NCBI RefSeq assembly: GCF_003369915.1
Contig: NW_022881625.1
Span: 744,001 to 808,000, forward strand
Reading direction: 5' to 3'
DNA from: Drosophila miranda
Taxonomy: Eukaryota > Arthropoda > Insecta > Diptera > Drosophilidae
DNA length: 64,000 nucleotides
Numbering within the stretch: position 1 is the stretch's first letter; each line of letters begins with the position of its first letter. This document shows positions 53,493 to 64,000 of this stretch, piece by piece. The notes under the pieces are model-generated. The model had not been told where the DNA came from, did not search any database, and was given only the letters and a program-made list of their open reading frames with translations. Both the position numbers and the translations under genes were made by a program.

Positions 53493-55319
53493 ATGACGAG
53501 AGGAATGGCCAGACGAGGGTCAACCAGACGCCACAGCGACGGCGGCAGAGCGGCCCGCAGAGGCGCCCTAGCAGCAGCAGCAGCAGCCAACAACACCAAC
53601 ACCAACACCGCCAATAGCAGCAGCAACAGCAGAGCCCTCGGCGCAGGCGCCAACACCAACGCCCCAGCCAATGCAGAGCGCCGACGCCACAGCGACGGTG
53701 GCTGCATCAGCAGCAGCAATAACAACGCCAACACAGACTGCACCGATCGTGAGTACGCAGACGCCGCCAATACACACACAGACACAGCCATTCCCGCCAC
53801 TTGCATTGCCCTTCCCCCCCCCCCCCCCCCTTGCAAATAATACCCAAGGAAAGGCGCCAAACACAAAAGAAAGGCCCAACAAGACACCACTTTTCCCGCC
53901 TCTCACGCTCTCGGACATACAAAATAGTTCGAGAGTAACGGGAGAGGGAGAGGACGGAGGAGAGCCGGCAAGCCGCCGAGAAGGAGCGGGCCAACGGGCC
54001 GCCACACACACACACACGACCGGATCGAACCTGTTGCAAGTCGAACCTGGTTCGAGCAGCGGGTCGATCCGGGCCAATGCTGAGCCGCACCAATACCACA
54101 AATCCCACCAACACCAAAACGACGCCGCGCCCTCATCGACAGTGGGAGTGAAGATGAGGATGAGGGTGAGAGGAAGCAGGCCAGACGACGGGGCCGCCAT
54201 CACCAGAAAAGGCAAACTCTGGAGGAGCTGGAGGCTATTGTTCAGGAGCAGTTGAGGCAGCGCGAGCTGCGGGAGCAACAGCAGAAGCAGCAGAAACGGA
54301 CGGCAGATGCAGCCAACACCAACACAGTTGCCGATCCTGCCACTATGCCGCAATCTGCACAGCCAACACATGCCCCTGCCCCTTGCCACTACTATAAATG
54401 CAAATAACCAGACCCACAGCCATCACCAACATCGACAACAGCCAATACATAGACAATCACCAGCCATTCACACAGACAATACCACAATTAACAATAGAAA
54501 TAATAATGACGCCAATACAAATACACCTGCCACTACCAACACCAACACCACCACCGCCATCACCATCACAAACACCCTGCCACTACCACCGACGATGACA
54601 TCCGGCACGGCGAATTCGGGCATCAGCCCAGCCAGGAACGTGGCTTGAGGATCCTCATCCGAGGACTCTCCCACTCCATGCCGCCGGATTGGATTCGCAG
54701 CAGCATGCTGAACGAGGGGTACACGGTTCGGTTTGTGAGGTGATCACCGATCGATTTGATCGCAGCCGCCAATTCAACCTCTTCGAGCTTCTGCCAATAC
54801 AACGTCGCCAGCAGCAGCCACATCCACAGCCACTCCATAATCCGCAGCAGCAACGCCAACACCAACGGATCGGCAGCATCGCAGCAGCATCGGTATGGCG
54901 ACAACATCCCCAGCCATCGACCAGGGGGCGCCAACACCAGAGGGTCCAGCCGATGCAGCCGATCGCGAATGATGCTCCGACGCCACGCCAACACCAGCAG
55001 CAGCAGCGGCCAGACGCCCAGTGCGATGGCAGCTGCGCTCAAAACCTGCAATTATACGTACAGCGTATAACAGAGTTGGAAAGGAGGATCGAACAGATGG
55101 CAGAGCAACTCACCAAATTGGCTGCAGCAACAGCAGCAGCAGTTTCCAATAGCCGCCAATACAGCAGCAGCAGTAGCCATATCGGACGGTGAGCCGGATA
55201 TGGATATGGACGACGACAGCCAATGGACCGATGAAGAGCCTTATGAGGACCTAGGTAGGTTTCTAAATGGAGAATCCAGTGGCGACTCCGGAAAGCGACG
55301 GATTAAACGGCGTCTACTG
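53493..55319 (+). pseudogene. Gag G8, eroded, zinc knuckles deleted (subtype 1)
   Basis: ATG 53493 opens a normal N-terminus (115 codons to 53840). The segment after RRHSDG is a divergent Ser/Asn/Thr-rich version, and a C17 run (53814-53830) lies inside the gene. After several frame changes the coiled coil and Thr/Asn part can be followed. Then homology jumps at about 54788 from CCTCTTCGAG of the RNP-like block to the Gln-rich region after the knuckles, deleting all three knuckles with a different breakpoint from G2. The leucine-heptad helix and acidic end remain; an extra G before AAAGCGACGG near 55290 alters the last residues. Non-functional. Confidence 0.8.
53814..53830 (+). repeat. C17 run inside gag G8
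   Basis: A poly-C tract within gag sequence, a position where no other gag copy has one. The surrounding Ser/Asn segment is also unlike the other copies. Confidence 0.9.
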
Positions 55320-55373
55320 ATTGCGACAAATAGCAGAAGTTTAATGCCAATAAAACCTAAAAATAGAAAAAAA

Positions 55374-56535
55374 CGAGGGGGAACGTTGTGAGTTGCTGCG
55401 GACACCGCAACTCTACGGTTATACCGATACTAAGTCAGTATAACTCTCCTCCGGCAGACGCCGCTAATATTAAACGACACGACAAAGACAGAAAATCAGT
55501 CTGAGCGTGACGTCGGGCGCTGCGTAGCCACTGAAAATTGATTTCTTGCTTTTGGCTACAAAAATGATCTGATCTGATCTCGATTCAGCAATCTGATAGA
55601 TATGGTCATTATCTATGATTCTGCGTTTTTAGTTTTCTCGAATGTGCAATATTGTGGATGCAACAGATTTTCGTCTTTTGTGGGGGCGAAAAGGGTGTGG
55701 CGAAATTCTGAGATATACGTTTTATAGTGAGATCTAACAGAAGTGCGGATACCAAATTTGGTTACTCTAGCCTTAATAGTCTCTGAGATTTGTGGATGCC
55801 CCAGATTTTCGTCCTTTGCGGGGGCGGAAGGGGTGTGGCGAAATTTGGACACGAAACGGTCAAGGTCAGATATCACAGGAGTGTGGATACCAAATTTGGT
55901 TGCTCTGGCTCTTATAGGTTCTGAGATCCTTGAACTCATATTTTGCAATTGGCAAAGCCGACCATGAAACCTGTGTGTTAGAGAGAGACAGAGCGAGAAA
56001 GAATGAAATTGTTTCTTGATTCTGGCTATAATAACTATACGATCGGGTTGAGATTTTACACTCTAGAACATATAGTCATCTTCTACGATTCTGCATTTTT
56101 GGTTTTATCGTATCTTTAAAAATGTGGATGCCACAAGATTTTCGTCCTTTGTGGGGGCGGAAGTGGGCGGGGCAAAGTTTTGAAATATTTTTGTAGCAGT
56201 GACATATCACAGATGTTCTGGATCCAAAACATCGTTGCTCTAGCTCTTATAGTCTTTGAGCACTAGGCGCTGAAGGGGACGGACGGACGGACGGACGGAC
56301 GGACGACGGACGGACGGACGGACGGACAGGACGGACGGACGGACGGACGGACGGACGGACGGACGGAGACGGACAGACGGACAGACAGACAGGGCTCAAT
56401 CGACTCGGCTATTGATGCTGATTAAGAATATATATACTTTATGGGTCGGAAACGATTCCTTCTGGACGTTACACACATCCACCTTTTACCACAAATCTAA
56501 TATACCCCAATACTCATTTTGAGTATCTGGTATAA
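55374..56535 (-). mobile_element. Second-array copy of the INE-1/DINE-1 element
   Basis: Inserted at exactly the same tail position as 14476-15578. It lacks about 16 bases of the GA-rich stretch GTGCGTGCGAGAGAG near 55487, and has a strongly expanded and interrupted GGAC repeat (about 56277-56392). Scattered substitutions show it is older or less conserved than the palindrome pair. Confidence 0.85.
56277..56392. repeat. Expanded GGAC repeat
   Basis: More than twenty GGAC units with a few interruptions (GACGAC, GGACAGG, GGAGACGG), against about eight in the palindrome copies. Confidence 0.85.
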
Positions 56536-58568
56536 TTAAACACAATTAACAACAATCTGCAAATGACCAACAAACATACTCACCTGCTATTAAACCGACA
56601 GAGCTGCTCCTCCAGCAGCTGCCTCGCCACTCCTGGAACTCTCTTGAGGCATAATGGGCGTAATTTGGAGGCCTCATCAGCAGCACTGCCGTCAATTCCA
56701 ACAGAAGTCCAGAGGCCAGCCACTAAAATACAAAGGAAAACAGTCAATACACGCCAACACGAAAAAAAAAAACACCCAAAACACACAAAAACACACGTAC
56801 CTGCCAATCACCAGACAGAGCTGCCCCCACAGCAGCTGCTCGCCATGAACATCATCAATTTTCTGCCAAAGGGGCGGAAAAGGAGGCCTTTTTTGAACCG
56901 ATGACGAACGTGGCCGAGGAGGCCAGGCCAACTCTGCTGACAACGCATCCTGGTGGCCGGACCAGCAGCCACTCGGATGCGGCCAATCAACAAGTAAAAT
57001 CGACAACGTATCCTGGTGGCCGGACAGTTGCCACTTGGATGCGGCCAATAATACTGACAGTCTGACATCACACACCGATGTCAACGCCAACACACTGGAC
57101 AACGCATCTCGGGTGGCCGGACCAGTGCCACTCGGTCTGCTGGATTAAACCAACAGACAGATGCAACGTGGGCGGCCGGACTAGATCCGCTCGCCATCTC
57201 CAACTTTGCCCACGATGCACGCCAACACCATCAATCCAGCCATCGCCACTAAACAAGACACAGGGGGACAACAGAGCCGTCCGGTATACAGCGTAATGTT
57301 CGCATTGCGTTTGATATGCCTGCCGGTGCTCCGTTGTTGTTTGTCCTCCTGTTAGAAATAAAATAAATATAATTAATATGTTTATATGTTGTAATCTATG
57401 TCAATTATCGTTTATTTTACCTCGTCTGCATCAATGTATTTGTTGTAGATGTCAATCCTGTTGTTTTTTTGTAGTTTTTGCATGTCCGTAGATAGTTTTA
57501 GTTACTTACCTGTGATATTAGAATTAAGTTTTTGTAAATTAATGTAGTTTTTCTGTAGTTAATTGTATATTTTTCGTAGTTTTCTAATTAGTTTTACCTT
57601 CTTACTCTTCTTCCCAACCTATCTGCCATTCCCAGCCTCAGCCAATACGGCAACAGCCACAGCCAATGCAGCAGCCAATACAGCAGCAACAGCCAGCTCA
57701 TCGTATCCAGCAGCCACCACAACGTCACCAGCAGCCACTACAGCGACAGTTGCAGCAGCAGCCACCCACACAGCCACTCCACTCACACCCTTGACACGTG
57801 GTATTACCAAAAATACCACGCAAATACCAGACTATGACCGATAACACGCCAAAACGCCATTTCAAATTTAAAATGCATTTATCAATGCCCAGTGTGTTAT
57901 CGGTCGCCAATTCGGCAATTTATGCCCAGCCAATTTCTCCCCACCCCCTACCACTTCAAAAGCCACTAAATGCCAAATGCGGTTGAGCAGGAGCAAAATT
58001 AACACTGCCAACCTCCGCCACTCTGCCAAACTCTGCCATTTCAACCGCCCATATGATGCTATGCGGTCGACTCTTCGGAGCGTCACGCGCCCGGACCGAA
58101 AGATCCGGAAGTTTACAGTATAAATGACGATCGGCGATCGGCCATTCGAGTGTGGAGGAGAGAGTATGGGAGTTGGCGGACATGTGAGAGTTCCACCATG
58201 AACCTCGTCCGCCACTCTCATCTCGTCCACCCGCTCGAGAGGTCGCGATCGTCGGACGTGCCAGAACCGTTTCGTGTCGTGTCGCTTTTTTCGTTGTTCT
58301 GTGCCGTGTCGCCATTGACGTTTTCTTTTTCTGTGTTGCCCTTTTTTCTTTTGTGGTGTCTGTTGTGTGCCGTGCCGTGCCGTGCCGCCTTCCTCCACCA
58401 CATCCATTAATTACCTTGACAAACTTTTGTTCCCGTCCATATCATAAAACAAAAAAGAATAAAAGTGCCAGTAAATACTTTAAACACAAACACACACACA
58501 CAAGAGACTTTTCAATTAAAAACAACAAACAGGCAGCAGATCGCCAACACACAAACCAACAGCCAGCC
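56536..58568 (+). repeat. Type A tail and leader before G9, with a gag insert
   Basis: Tail of the G8 unit. Tandem repeats 56940-57190, GC hairpin with a mutated left arm (CCGTCCGG) near 57275, antisense intron-like segment about 57352-57421. At 57633-57789 a piece of gag replaces a few bases. The sequence then resumes, but from 58119 a deletion joins TTACAGTAT to AAATGACGATC, removing the C run and half of the conserved block. GTGCC repeats lie near 58368-58387. Confidence 0.75.
57633..57789 (+). other. Gag subtype 2 fragment inserted in a tail
   Basis: About 157 bases match the Gln-rich region of subtype 2 gag (as in 30460-30615: QPQPIRQQPQPMQQPIQQQ and onward) in the direction of that gag's coding strand. 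They replace TAATT between CCATTCCCA and CCCTTGACACG of the tail. There are no A tail and no target-site duplication, so it is not a retrotransposition product. Confidence 0.85.
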
Positions 58569-58803
58569 ATGACCAGAGGAATGGCCAGACGAGGGTCAAC
58601 CAGACGCCACAGCGACGGCGGCAGAGCGGCCCGCAGAGGCGCCCTAGCAGCAGCAGCAGCAGCCAACAACACCAACACAAACACCGCCAATAGCAGCAGC
58701 AGCAGCAGAGCCCTCGGCGCAGGCGCCACCACCAACGCCCCAGCCAATGCACAGCGCCGACGCCACAGCCATCCATCGAGTGAGTACCCAGCCATTGCCA
58801 TGC
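58569..58803 (+). pseudogene. Gag G9, N-terminal 78 codons, ends at a strand switch
   Basis: ATG 58569 opens MTRGMARRGSTRRHSDGG and runs to SSEYPAIAM. At about 58803 the sequence changes to the reverse complement of a subtype 2 gag end, CATCGCATGCTTTCGCGTGC. The short palindromic ATGCATGCCATCGCATGC lies at the junction. Confidence 0.82.
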
Positions 58804-58804
58804 A

Positions 58805-61227
58805 TGCCATCGCATGCTTTCGCGTGCGCTGGCGATTTGGGCCCTCCACACTTGGCCAGACCCTCCAGATCGTCGAATGGATCGTGGTCGGTCCACTCGT
58901 CGTCATCATCGTCATTAATTGCTTCGCAGTCCATATCGGGTTCGGACTCCGATATGGCTGCGGCGTCAAAGTGCGTATTTGGTGCTGGTCGTGGTGATGG
59001 CTTTGTGGATGCTGCTGCTGCTGTTGTTGTCCGTTGTGGCGGCACTCCTCCCGTGCTCTCGTCCCTTGCCTGCAGCAGGTTTGTCAGTTTCGTTGAAATT
59101 GCTGCCAGTTTTTCTTCCAGCTCTCTAATTTTACCGGCATATCTTTTCAGATTATGGGCACAGCTCCCATCGCACTGGGCGCCTGGCTGCTGCTGTAGCT
59201 GGGGTTGGCGTGGCGTCGGAGCACGATTTGGGATCGGCTGCATCGGCTGGACCCTTTGGTATTGGGGCCCCTCGGCCAGTGGCTGGGGATGTTGGTCGCG
59301 ATGCTGTAGCTGTTGCCGATGCTGCCGACCCGGACCGCGTTGGCGTTGCTGCTGCGGCTGTGAGTGGAGTGGCTGTGTGGGTGGCTGCTGCTGCAACTGT
59401 CGCTGTAGTGGCTGCTGGTGACGTTGTGGTGGCTGCTGGATACGATGTGCTGGCTGTTGCTGCTGTATTGGCTGCTGCATTGGCTGTGGCTGTTGCCGTA
59501 TTGGCTGAGGCTGCTGCTGCTGCCGTCGATGCTCCTGGACAGCGACCGTGTGGGCCAGGAGCCGCTGCCTGGCTGCCTTGTAGGCGCTGCAGCCCTTGTA
59601 GGCGCTGATGTGCTGGCCCTGGCAGTTGGCGCACTTGGGAGCAACGTTCCTTGGCTTGCTGCACTCCGTCGTCAGGTGTCCACCGCGCATTTCATGCAAA
59701 CTGCAGCGCGTCTACAATATGCGCGGGTGTGGCCAAACACCTGACATCGATGGCACTGGGCAGGGTCACGGGAGACTCCAAGTCTCTCAACCGTGACGGG
59801 CCTCCCACCCAGGCGTCGCAGCTTCAAAACCCCGCATTGGCCACGGTCCGGTTTGGGGGCGATCTCAGCCTCAAAGAGATTGAATTGGCGGCTGTGATCG
59901 AATCGATCGGTGATTGCCCTTACAAACCGAACCGTGAACCCCTCGTTCAGCATACTGCTGCGAATCCAATCCGGCGGCATGGAGTGGGAGAGTCCTCGGA
60001 TGAGGATCCTCAAGCCACGTTCCTGGCTGGGCTGATGCCCGAATTCGCCGTGCCGGATGTCATCGTCGGTGGTAGTGGCAGGGGTGTTTGTGATGGTGAT
60101 GGCGGTGGTGGTGTTGGTATTGGTCTTGGCAGGTGTATTTTGTAATTGTAATTGCGTTGGCGTCATTATTTGTATTGATATTGTCAGTATTGTCTATGTG
60201 AATGGGGCTGGTGATTGTCTATGTATTGGCTGTTGTTGATGTTGGTGATGGCTGTGGGTCTGGCTATTGGCATTTATAGTAGTGGCAGGGGCATGGGCAG
60301 GGGCAGGGGCATGTGTTCGCTGTGCAGATTGCGGCATAGTGGCAGGAGCGGCAACTGTGTTGGTGTTGGCTGTATTTGTTGTCCGTTTCTGCTGCCTCTG
60401 TTGTTGCTGCCGCAGCTCGTGCTGCCTCAACTGCTCCCGGACAATAGCCTCTAGCTCCTCCAGTGTCTGCCTTTTCTTCTTCGGCTTCCCAATTGGCGGC
60501 CGCTGCTGCCGCTGCTGGTGATGGCGGCCCGTCGTCTGGCCTGCTTCCTCTCACCCTCACCCTCATCGTCACTCCCACTGTCGATGAGGGCGCGGCGTTT
60601 TGGTGTTGGTGGGATTGGTGGTATTTGTGCAGGCTGGGCATTGGCACGGATCGACCCGCTGCTCGAACTCGAACCAGGTTCGACCCGCAACAGGTTCGAT
60701 CCGGTCGTGTGTGTGTGTGTGGATGCCCGTTGGCCGTTTTGGCGCTCCGCTCTTGCGCGTCGGTTTGCCGGCTCTCCTCCGTCTTCTCCCTCTCCCGTTA
60801 CTCCTGAACAGTTTTGTATGTCCGAGAACGTGAGAGGCGGGAAAAGTGGCGTCTTTTCGGCCTTTCCCTTTGTGTTTGGCGGGATTTTGTGATTTGGCAG
60901 GGTTGCGGGATTTGCGGTTGGTATTGGCGCTGCTGTTGCTGCTGATGTGATGGGGCTCGAGGGGGGAGTGGCTGTGGCCGTGGATATGTCGGCCATGGGA
61001 ATGGCTGGGTACTCACTCGATGGATGGCTGTGGCGTCGGCGCTCTGCATTGGCTGGGGCGTTGGTTTTGGCGCCTGCGCCGAGGGCTCTGCTGCTGCTGC
61101 TGCTATTGGCGGTGTTTGTGTTGGTGTTGTTGGCTGCTGCTGCTGCTGCTAGGGCGCCTCTGCGGGCCGCTCTGCCGCCGTCGCTGTGTCGTCTGGTTGT
61201 CCCTCGTCTGGCCATTCCTCTGGTCAT
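58805..61227 (-). pseudogene. Gag G10, inverted, subtype 2, several frameshifts
   Basis: From ATG 61227 the frame is open for 258 codons and includes an extra Pro/Ala/Thr-rich segment (about 60893-60957) absent from other copies. It is then broken by one-base indels: a missing C in GCGGCCCGTCG near 60530, additions in GAATGGGGCTGG near 60206 and ATTTTGTAATTG near 60140, and a missing C in CCACCGCGC near 59691. Knuckles 1 to 3 are all recognisable. The acidic subtype 2 end reaches about 58850, where a base is lost (CTTGGCCAGACC), and the gene is cut by the junction with G9 before its stop. Confidence 0.82.
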
Positions 61228-63819
61228 GGCTGGCTGTTGGTTTGTGTGTTGGCGATCTGCTGCCTGTTTGTTGTTCTTTAATTGAAAAGTCTCTTGTGTG
61301 TGTTTGTATTTAATGTATTTATTGGCACCTTAGTTCTCTTTTTTTTTTGTCTATCACAGTTATCTCTTTTAGTTTGTGATGTTTGTGATGTTTGTAGTGG
61401 CACAGGAACTAAAGCTTGTCGGAGATAGTAGTGGGTGGGGTGAAGGAAGGGCTGGAGCGTGGTGGATTGGCGAGGAGCACTTTTCCGCGTTTGGAATGGT
61501 CATGTGCAGCGGCGAATGGTGAGGGAGGGGGGGGGGGGGGGGGACACAAAATGGCTGCTGCCTGGCTTGGCTTGGCGTCGTCTGGCCTTCACTGTCTTTA
61601 TTTTTTGGCACCAGAGCACAAATGACACGGCAAACGATAAACGACAAAACAGTCAAAACGACAAACGACACGGGCAACACTGATGGCAACGAACAAACAA
61701 ACTTGCGATTTTATTTTATTTTAATGGCGGCGGCGATGGTTCAATTTATATACGTCCGACGATCGCGACCTCTCGAGCGGGTGGACGAGATGAGAGTGGC
61801 GGACGAGGTTCATGGTGGAACTCTCACATGTCCGCCAACTCCCCCACTCCACGCCGGTCGTCACTTACCGGTGCTCTCACCCCCGGTTCCACTTTCACTC
61901 ACCCCAATATTCAGTGAGATGAAAGTAGTCCGAGGGCAGCAGCACCGATAAGTAGGCAATGGAAGATTTGAACGGCCTTCTGTTTCAGTGGCTGTGTGTG
62001 TTGTTGTTGGGCAATGGCCCGTGTCTAATGTTTCTCTGTGCTGTGTGAATTGGCTGCTCTGTTGTCAAGGATGGGATGGGATGGGAAGGGGAAAGTTTGC
62101 CTGCTCCCGTATAACCGCCCGGATACTTTCAACTTCCGGATCTTACGATCCGGGCGCGAGACGCTCCGAAGAGTCGACCGCATAGCATCTTGTGGGCGGT
62201 TGTATTGGCATTGTTGGGGCATTTGGCTGAGTGGCGAAGGATGGCAGTGTTTATTTTATTCTGCTCAGCCTCATTTGGCATTTAGTGGCATTTGAAGTGG
62301 GTGGGGGGTGGGTGAGGAATTGGCTGGGCATAATTGCCGAAGTTGCGACCGGTAACACACTGGGCATTGAGAAATGCAATTTGAATTTGTATTGGCTTTT
62401 TGGTGTGTTATCGGTCAAGTCTGGTATTTGCGTGGTATTTTTAGTAATACCAAATGTCAGGGGAAATATGGGAATGGCAGATAGGTGGGGAAGAAGAGGA
62501 AAAAGGTAATAAAACTAATCAGAAAACTACTAATAATATACAATTAACTACAGAAAAACTACATTAATTTACAAAAACTTATTCCTAATATCACAGGCTA
62601 GTAACTAAAACTATGGACAAACTATCTACGGACATGCAAAAACTACAAAAAACAACAGGATTGACATCTACAACAAGAACATTGATGCAGACAAGGTAAA
62701 ATAAACGATAATTGACATACATTTACACACATATAAACATATTAATTATATTTATTTTATTTCTAACAGGAGGACAACTACAACGAAGCACCGGCCGGCA
62801 TAACAAACGCAATGCGAACATTACGCTGTATACCGGCCGGCTCTGTTGTCCCCCTGTGTGTTGTTTATTGGCTGGTTGTGAGTATTGGCGTGCATCGTGG
62901 GCAATGATGGTCTTGATGGCAAGCGGCTCTGGTCCGGCCGCCCACGTTGCATCTGTCTGTTGGTTAGTGTTGGCTGCTGCACTCGAGGGGCACTGGTCCG
63001 GCCACCCAACTGCATTGTCATCGTGTTGGCATTGGCATCGGTGTGTGATGGCAATGGTCGGAGTTATTGGCCGCATCCAAGTGGCGAACTGGTCCGGCCA
63101 CCAGGATGCGTTGTCGATTTTAATTGTTGATTGGCCGCATCCAAGTGGCTGCTGGTCCGGCCACCCAGGATGCGCTGTCAGGTGGATTGGCCTGGCCTCC
63201 TCGGCCACGTTCTTCGTCAATTTGTAGTTGCGTTTTGAATGGCTGCTGGTCCGGCCACTCAGGTGAGGAGGTGTTTGTTTTGGCTTTTTGATTTTAATTT
63301 GCGTTTATTTGCAGGTGCCTTTCGTTGATTTGGATGTTGTTGCTGGCGACCCTTGTCTGATTTGTGTTGGCGTAAGAGACGTTTGCGGGTGAGTATTCGT
63401 GTTTATCGGCAGCCTCTCTCCTGTTTCACCTTCTTTTGCAGGATTTGCTGGCGTCCGGCGGCTCAACACCGGGCCATCCCGCCCTCACATAATTGGCATG
63501 AGAGACGGGTGCGACCCAGCGGAGCGGCAACAGACGCCAGCATCTGCGTCGTCGTTGGAATGGCTGTTGTCTGATTGGAGTGGCGTGACGTCATTGTGAT
63601 GGTCGGTGGCAGCGTCATCAGAAAGGGGCCTCATATTCCTCCCATTTGGCAGGAAATTGTTAATGTTGATGGCGAGGCAGCTTCTTGTTGGTCAGCTCTG
63701 TCTGGTGATTGGCAGGTAAGTGTGGATTTTGTGTGTTTTGGCCGTTTTTCGTTGTTGTCCGTATTGACGTCTTTTTTCCTTTGTTGCAGTGGCTGTCTCT
63801 GGATCAACGATTGGGCGCA
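61228..63819 (-). repeat. Type B leader and tail between G10 and G11
   Basis: Read on the - strand from G11: type C tail (63240-63819), tandem repeats (62935-63250), GC hairpin near 62790-62840, intron-like segment 62697-62769 on +, hairpins near 62440 and 62140, the conserved block with a small deletion near 61845-61857, TATA box at 61746-61752, G17 run at 61527-61543 and the leader. The donor-less type B arrangement (ATCACAG|GCTAGTAAC) is present near 62597. Confidence 0.75.
63263..63789 (+). other. Three antisense intron-like segments in a type C tail
   Basis: 63263-63314 (CTCAG|GTGAGGAG to TTTATTTGCAG|GTGCC, 52 nt), 63389-63441 (GCGG|GTGAGTATTC to TTCTTTTGCAG|GATTTG, 53 nt) and 63716-63789 (GGCAG|GTAAGTGTGG to TTTGTTGCAG|TGGCTG, 74 nt). 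The third corresponds in position and border sequence to the fifth intron of type A, although the rest of the intron has diverged. Confidence 0.55.
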
Positions 63820-64000
63820 TTAACAGGCACCGCCCGATCGCATGCTTTCGCGTGCGCTGGCGATTTGGGCCCTCCACACTTGGCCCAGACCCTACAGATC
63901 GTCGAATGGATCGTGGTCGGTCCATTCGTCGTCATGTTCGTCGTCAATTGCTTCGCAGTCCATATCGGATTCGGAGTCCGATATGGCTGCGGCGTCATGG
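63820..64000 (-). pseudogene. Gag G11, C-terminal end only (runs off the window)
   Basis: Subtype 2 end: SESEPDMDCEAIDDE, EWTDHDPFDDL, then a TAG in place of the Glu codon (GATCTGTAGGG), and the usual extension to a TAA at 63820-63822. The rest of the gene lies beyond 64000. The premature stop would remove about the last 26 residues. Confidence 0.8.

Overview
This window looks like a Drosophila genome segment, probably from the obscura group. The reasons are an insect-type DAPK-related kinase, very short (50-90 nt) introns with Drosophila-like splice sites, jockey-clade gag genes, and INE-1/DINE-1 transposons resembling the roughly 1.1 kb obscura-group forms (SGM/ISY/ISX, compared from memory). 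It is a repeat-dominated scaffold piece with a 50-base assembly gap at 49444-49493, not a normal gene-rich region.

Almost everything is built from one gag-only retrotransposon-like unit of about 4.5 kb: a leader, a gag gene of up to about 2.3 kb, then a non-coding tail of about 2.2 kb. No reverse transcriptase gene accompanies any gag. The units stand head-to-tail, as in Drosophila telomeric HeT-A arrays, but without clear poly(A) junctions. Tails and leaders fall into three types, called A, B and C here. Gag comes in two C-terminal subtypes, 1 and 2.

Layout. 1-467 is unassigned AT-rich flank. 468-24108 is the left arm of a very large inverted repeat: gag units G1 to G6 on + (635-18390), a tail-to-tail switch, gag G7 on - (18716-21115), then an intronless Drak-like protein kinase on + (21399-23438). 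24109-25783 is the loop, made of one more unit. 25784-49443 is the right arm, a diverged reverse-complement copy with a second kinase interrupted by a stop codon. 49444-49493 is N. 49494-51617 is the only long non-array island; it holds a jockey-type ORF2 scrap and one or two unidentified gene candidates. 51618-64000 is a second, more eroded array that again switches from + to - at 58803.

How parts may work together. The strand opposite gag carries at least six intron-like segments per type A tail and three in type C. This implies a spliced antisense transcript, for which HeT-A antisense introns are a precedent. Leaders share a conserved 234-base block of inverted repeats that is a candidate promoter. 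The kinase sits head-to-head with gag G7, 283 bases away, downstream of an antisense splice donor. Most gag copies are broken. The best are the chimeric 639-codon copy at 39223-41142 and the C-terminally truncated 513-codon copy at 7128-8669. Some breaks near the gap look like sequencing errors in base runs.
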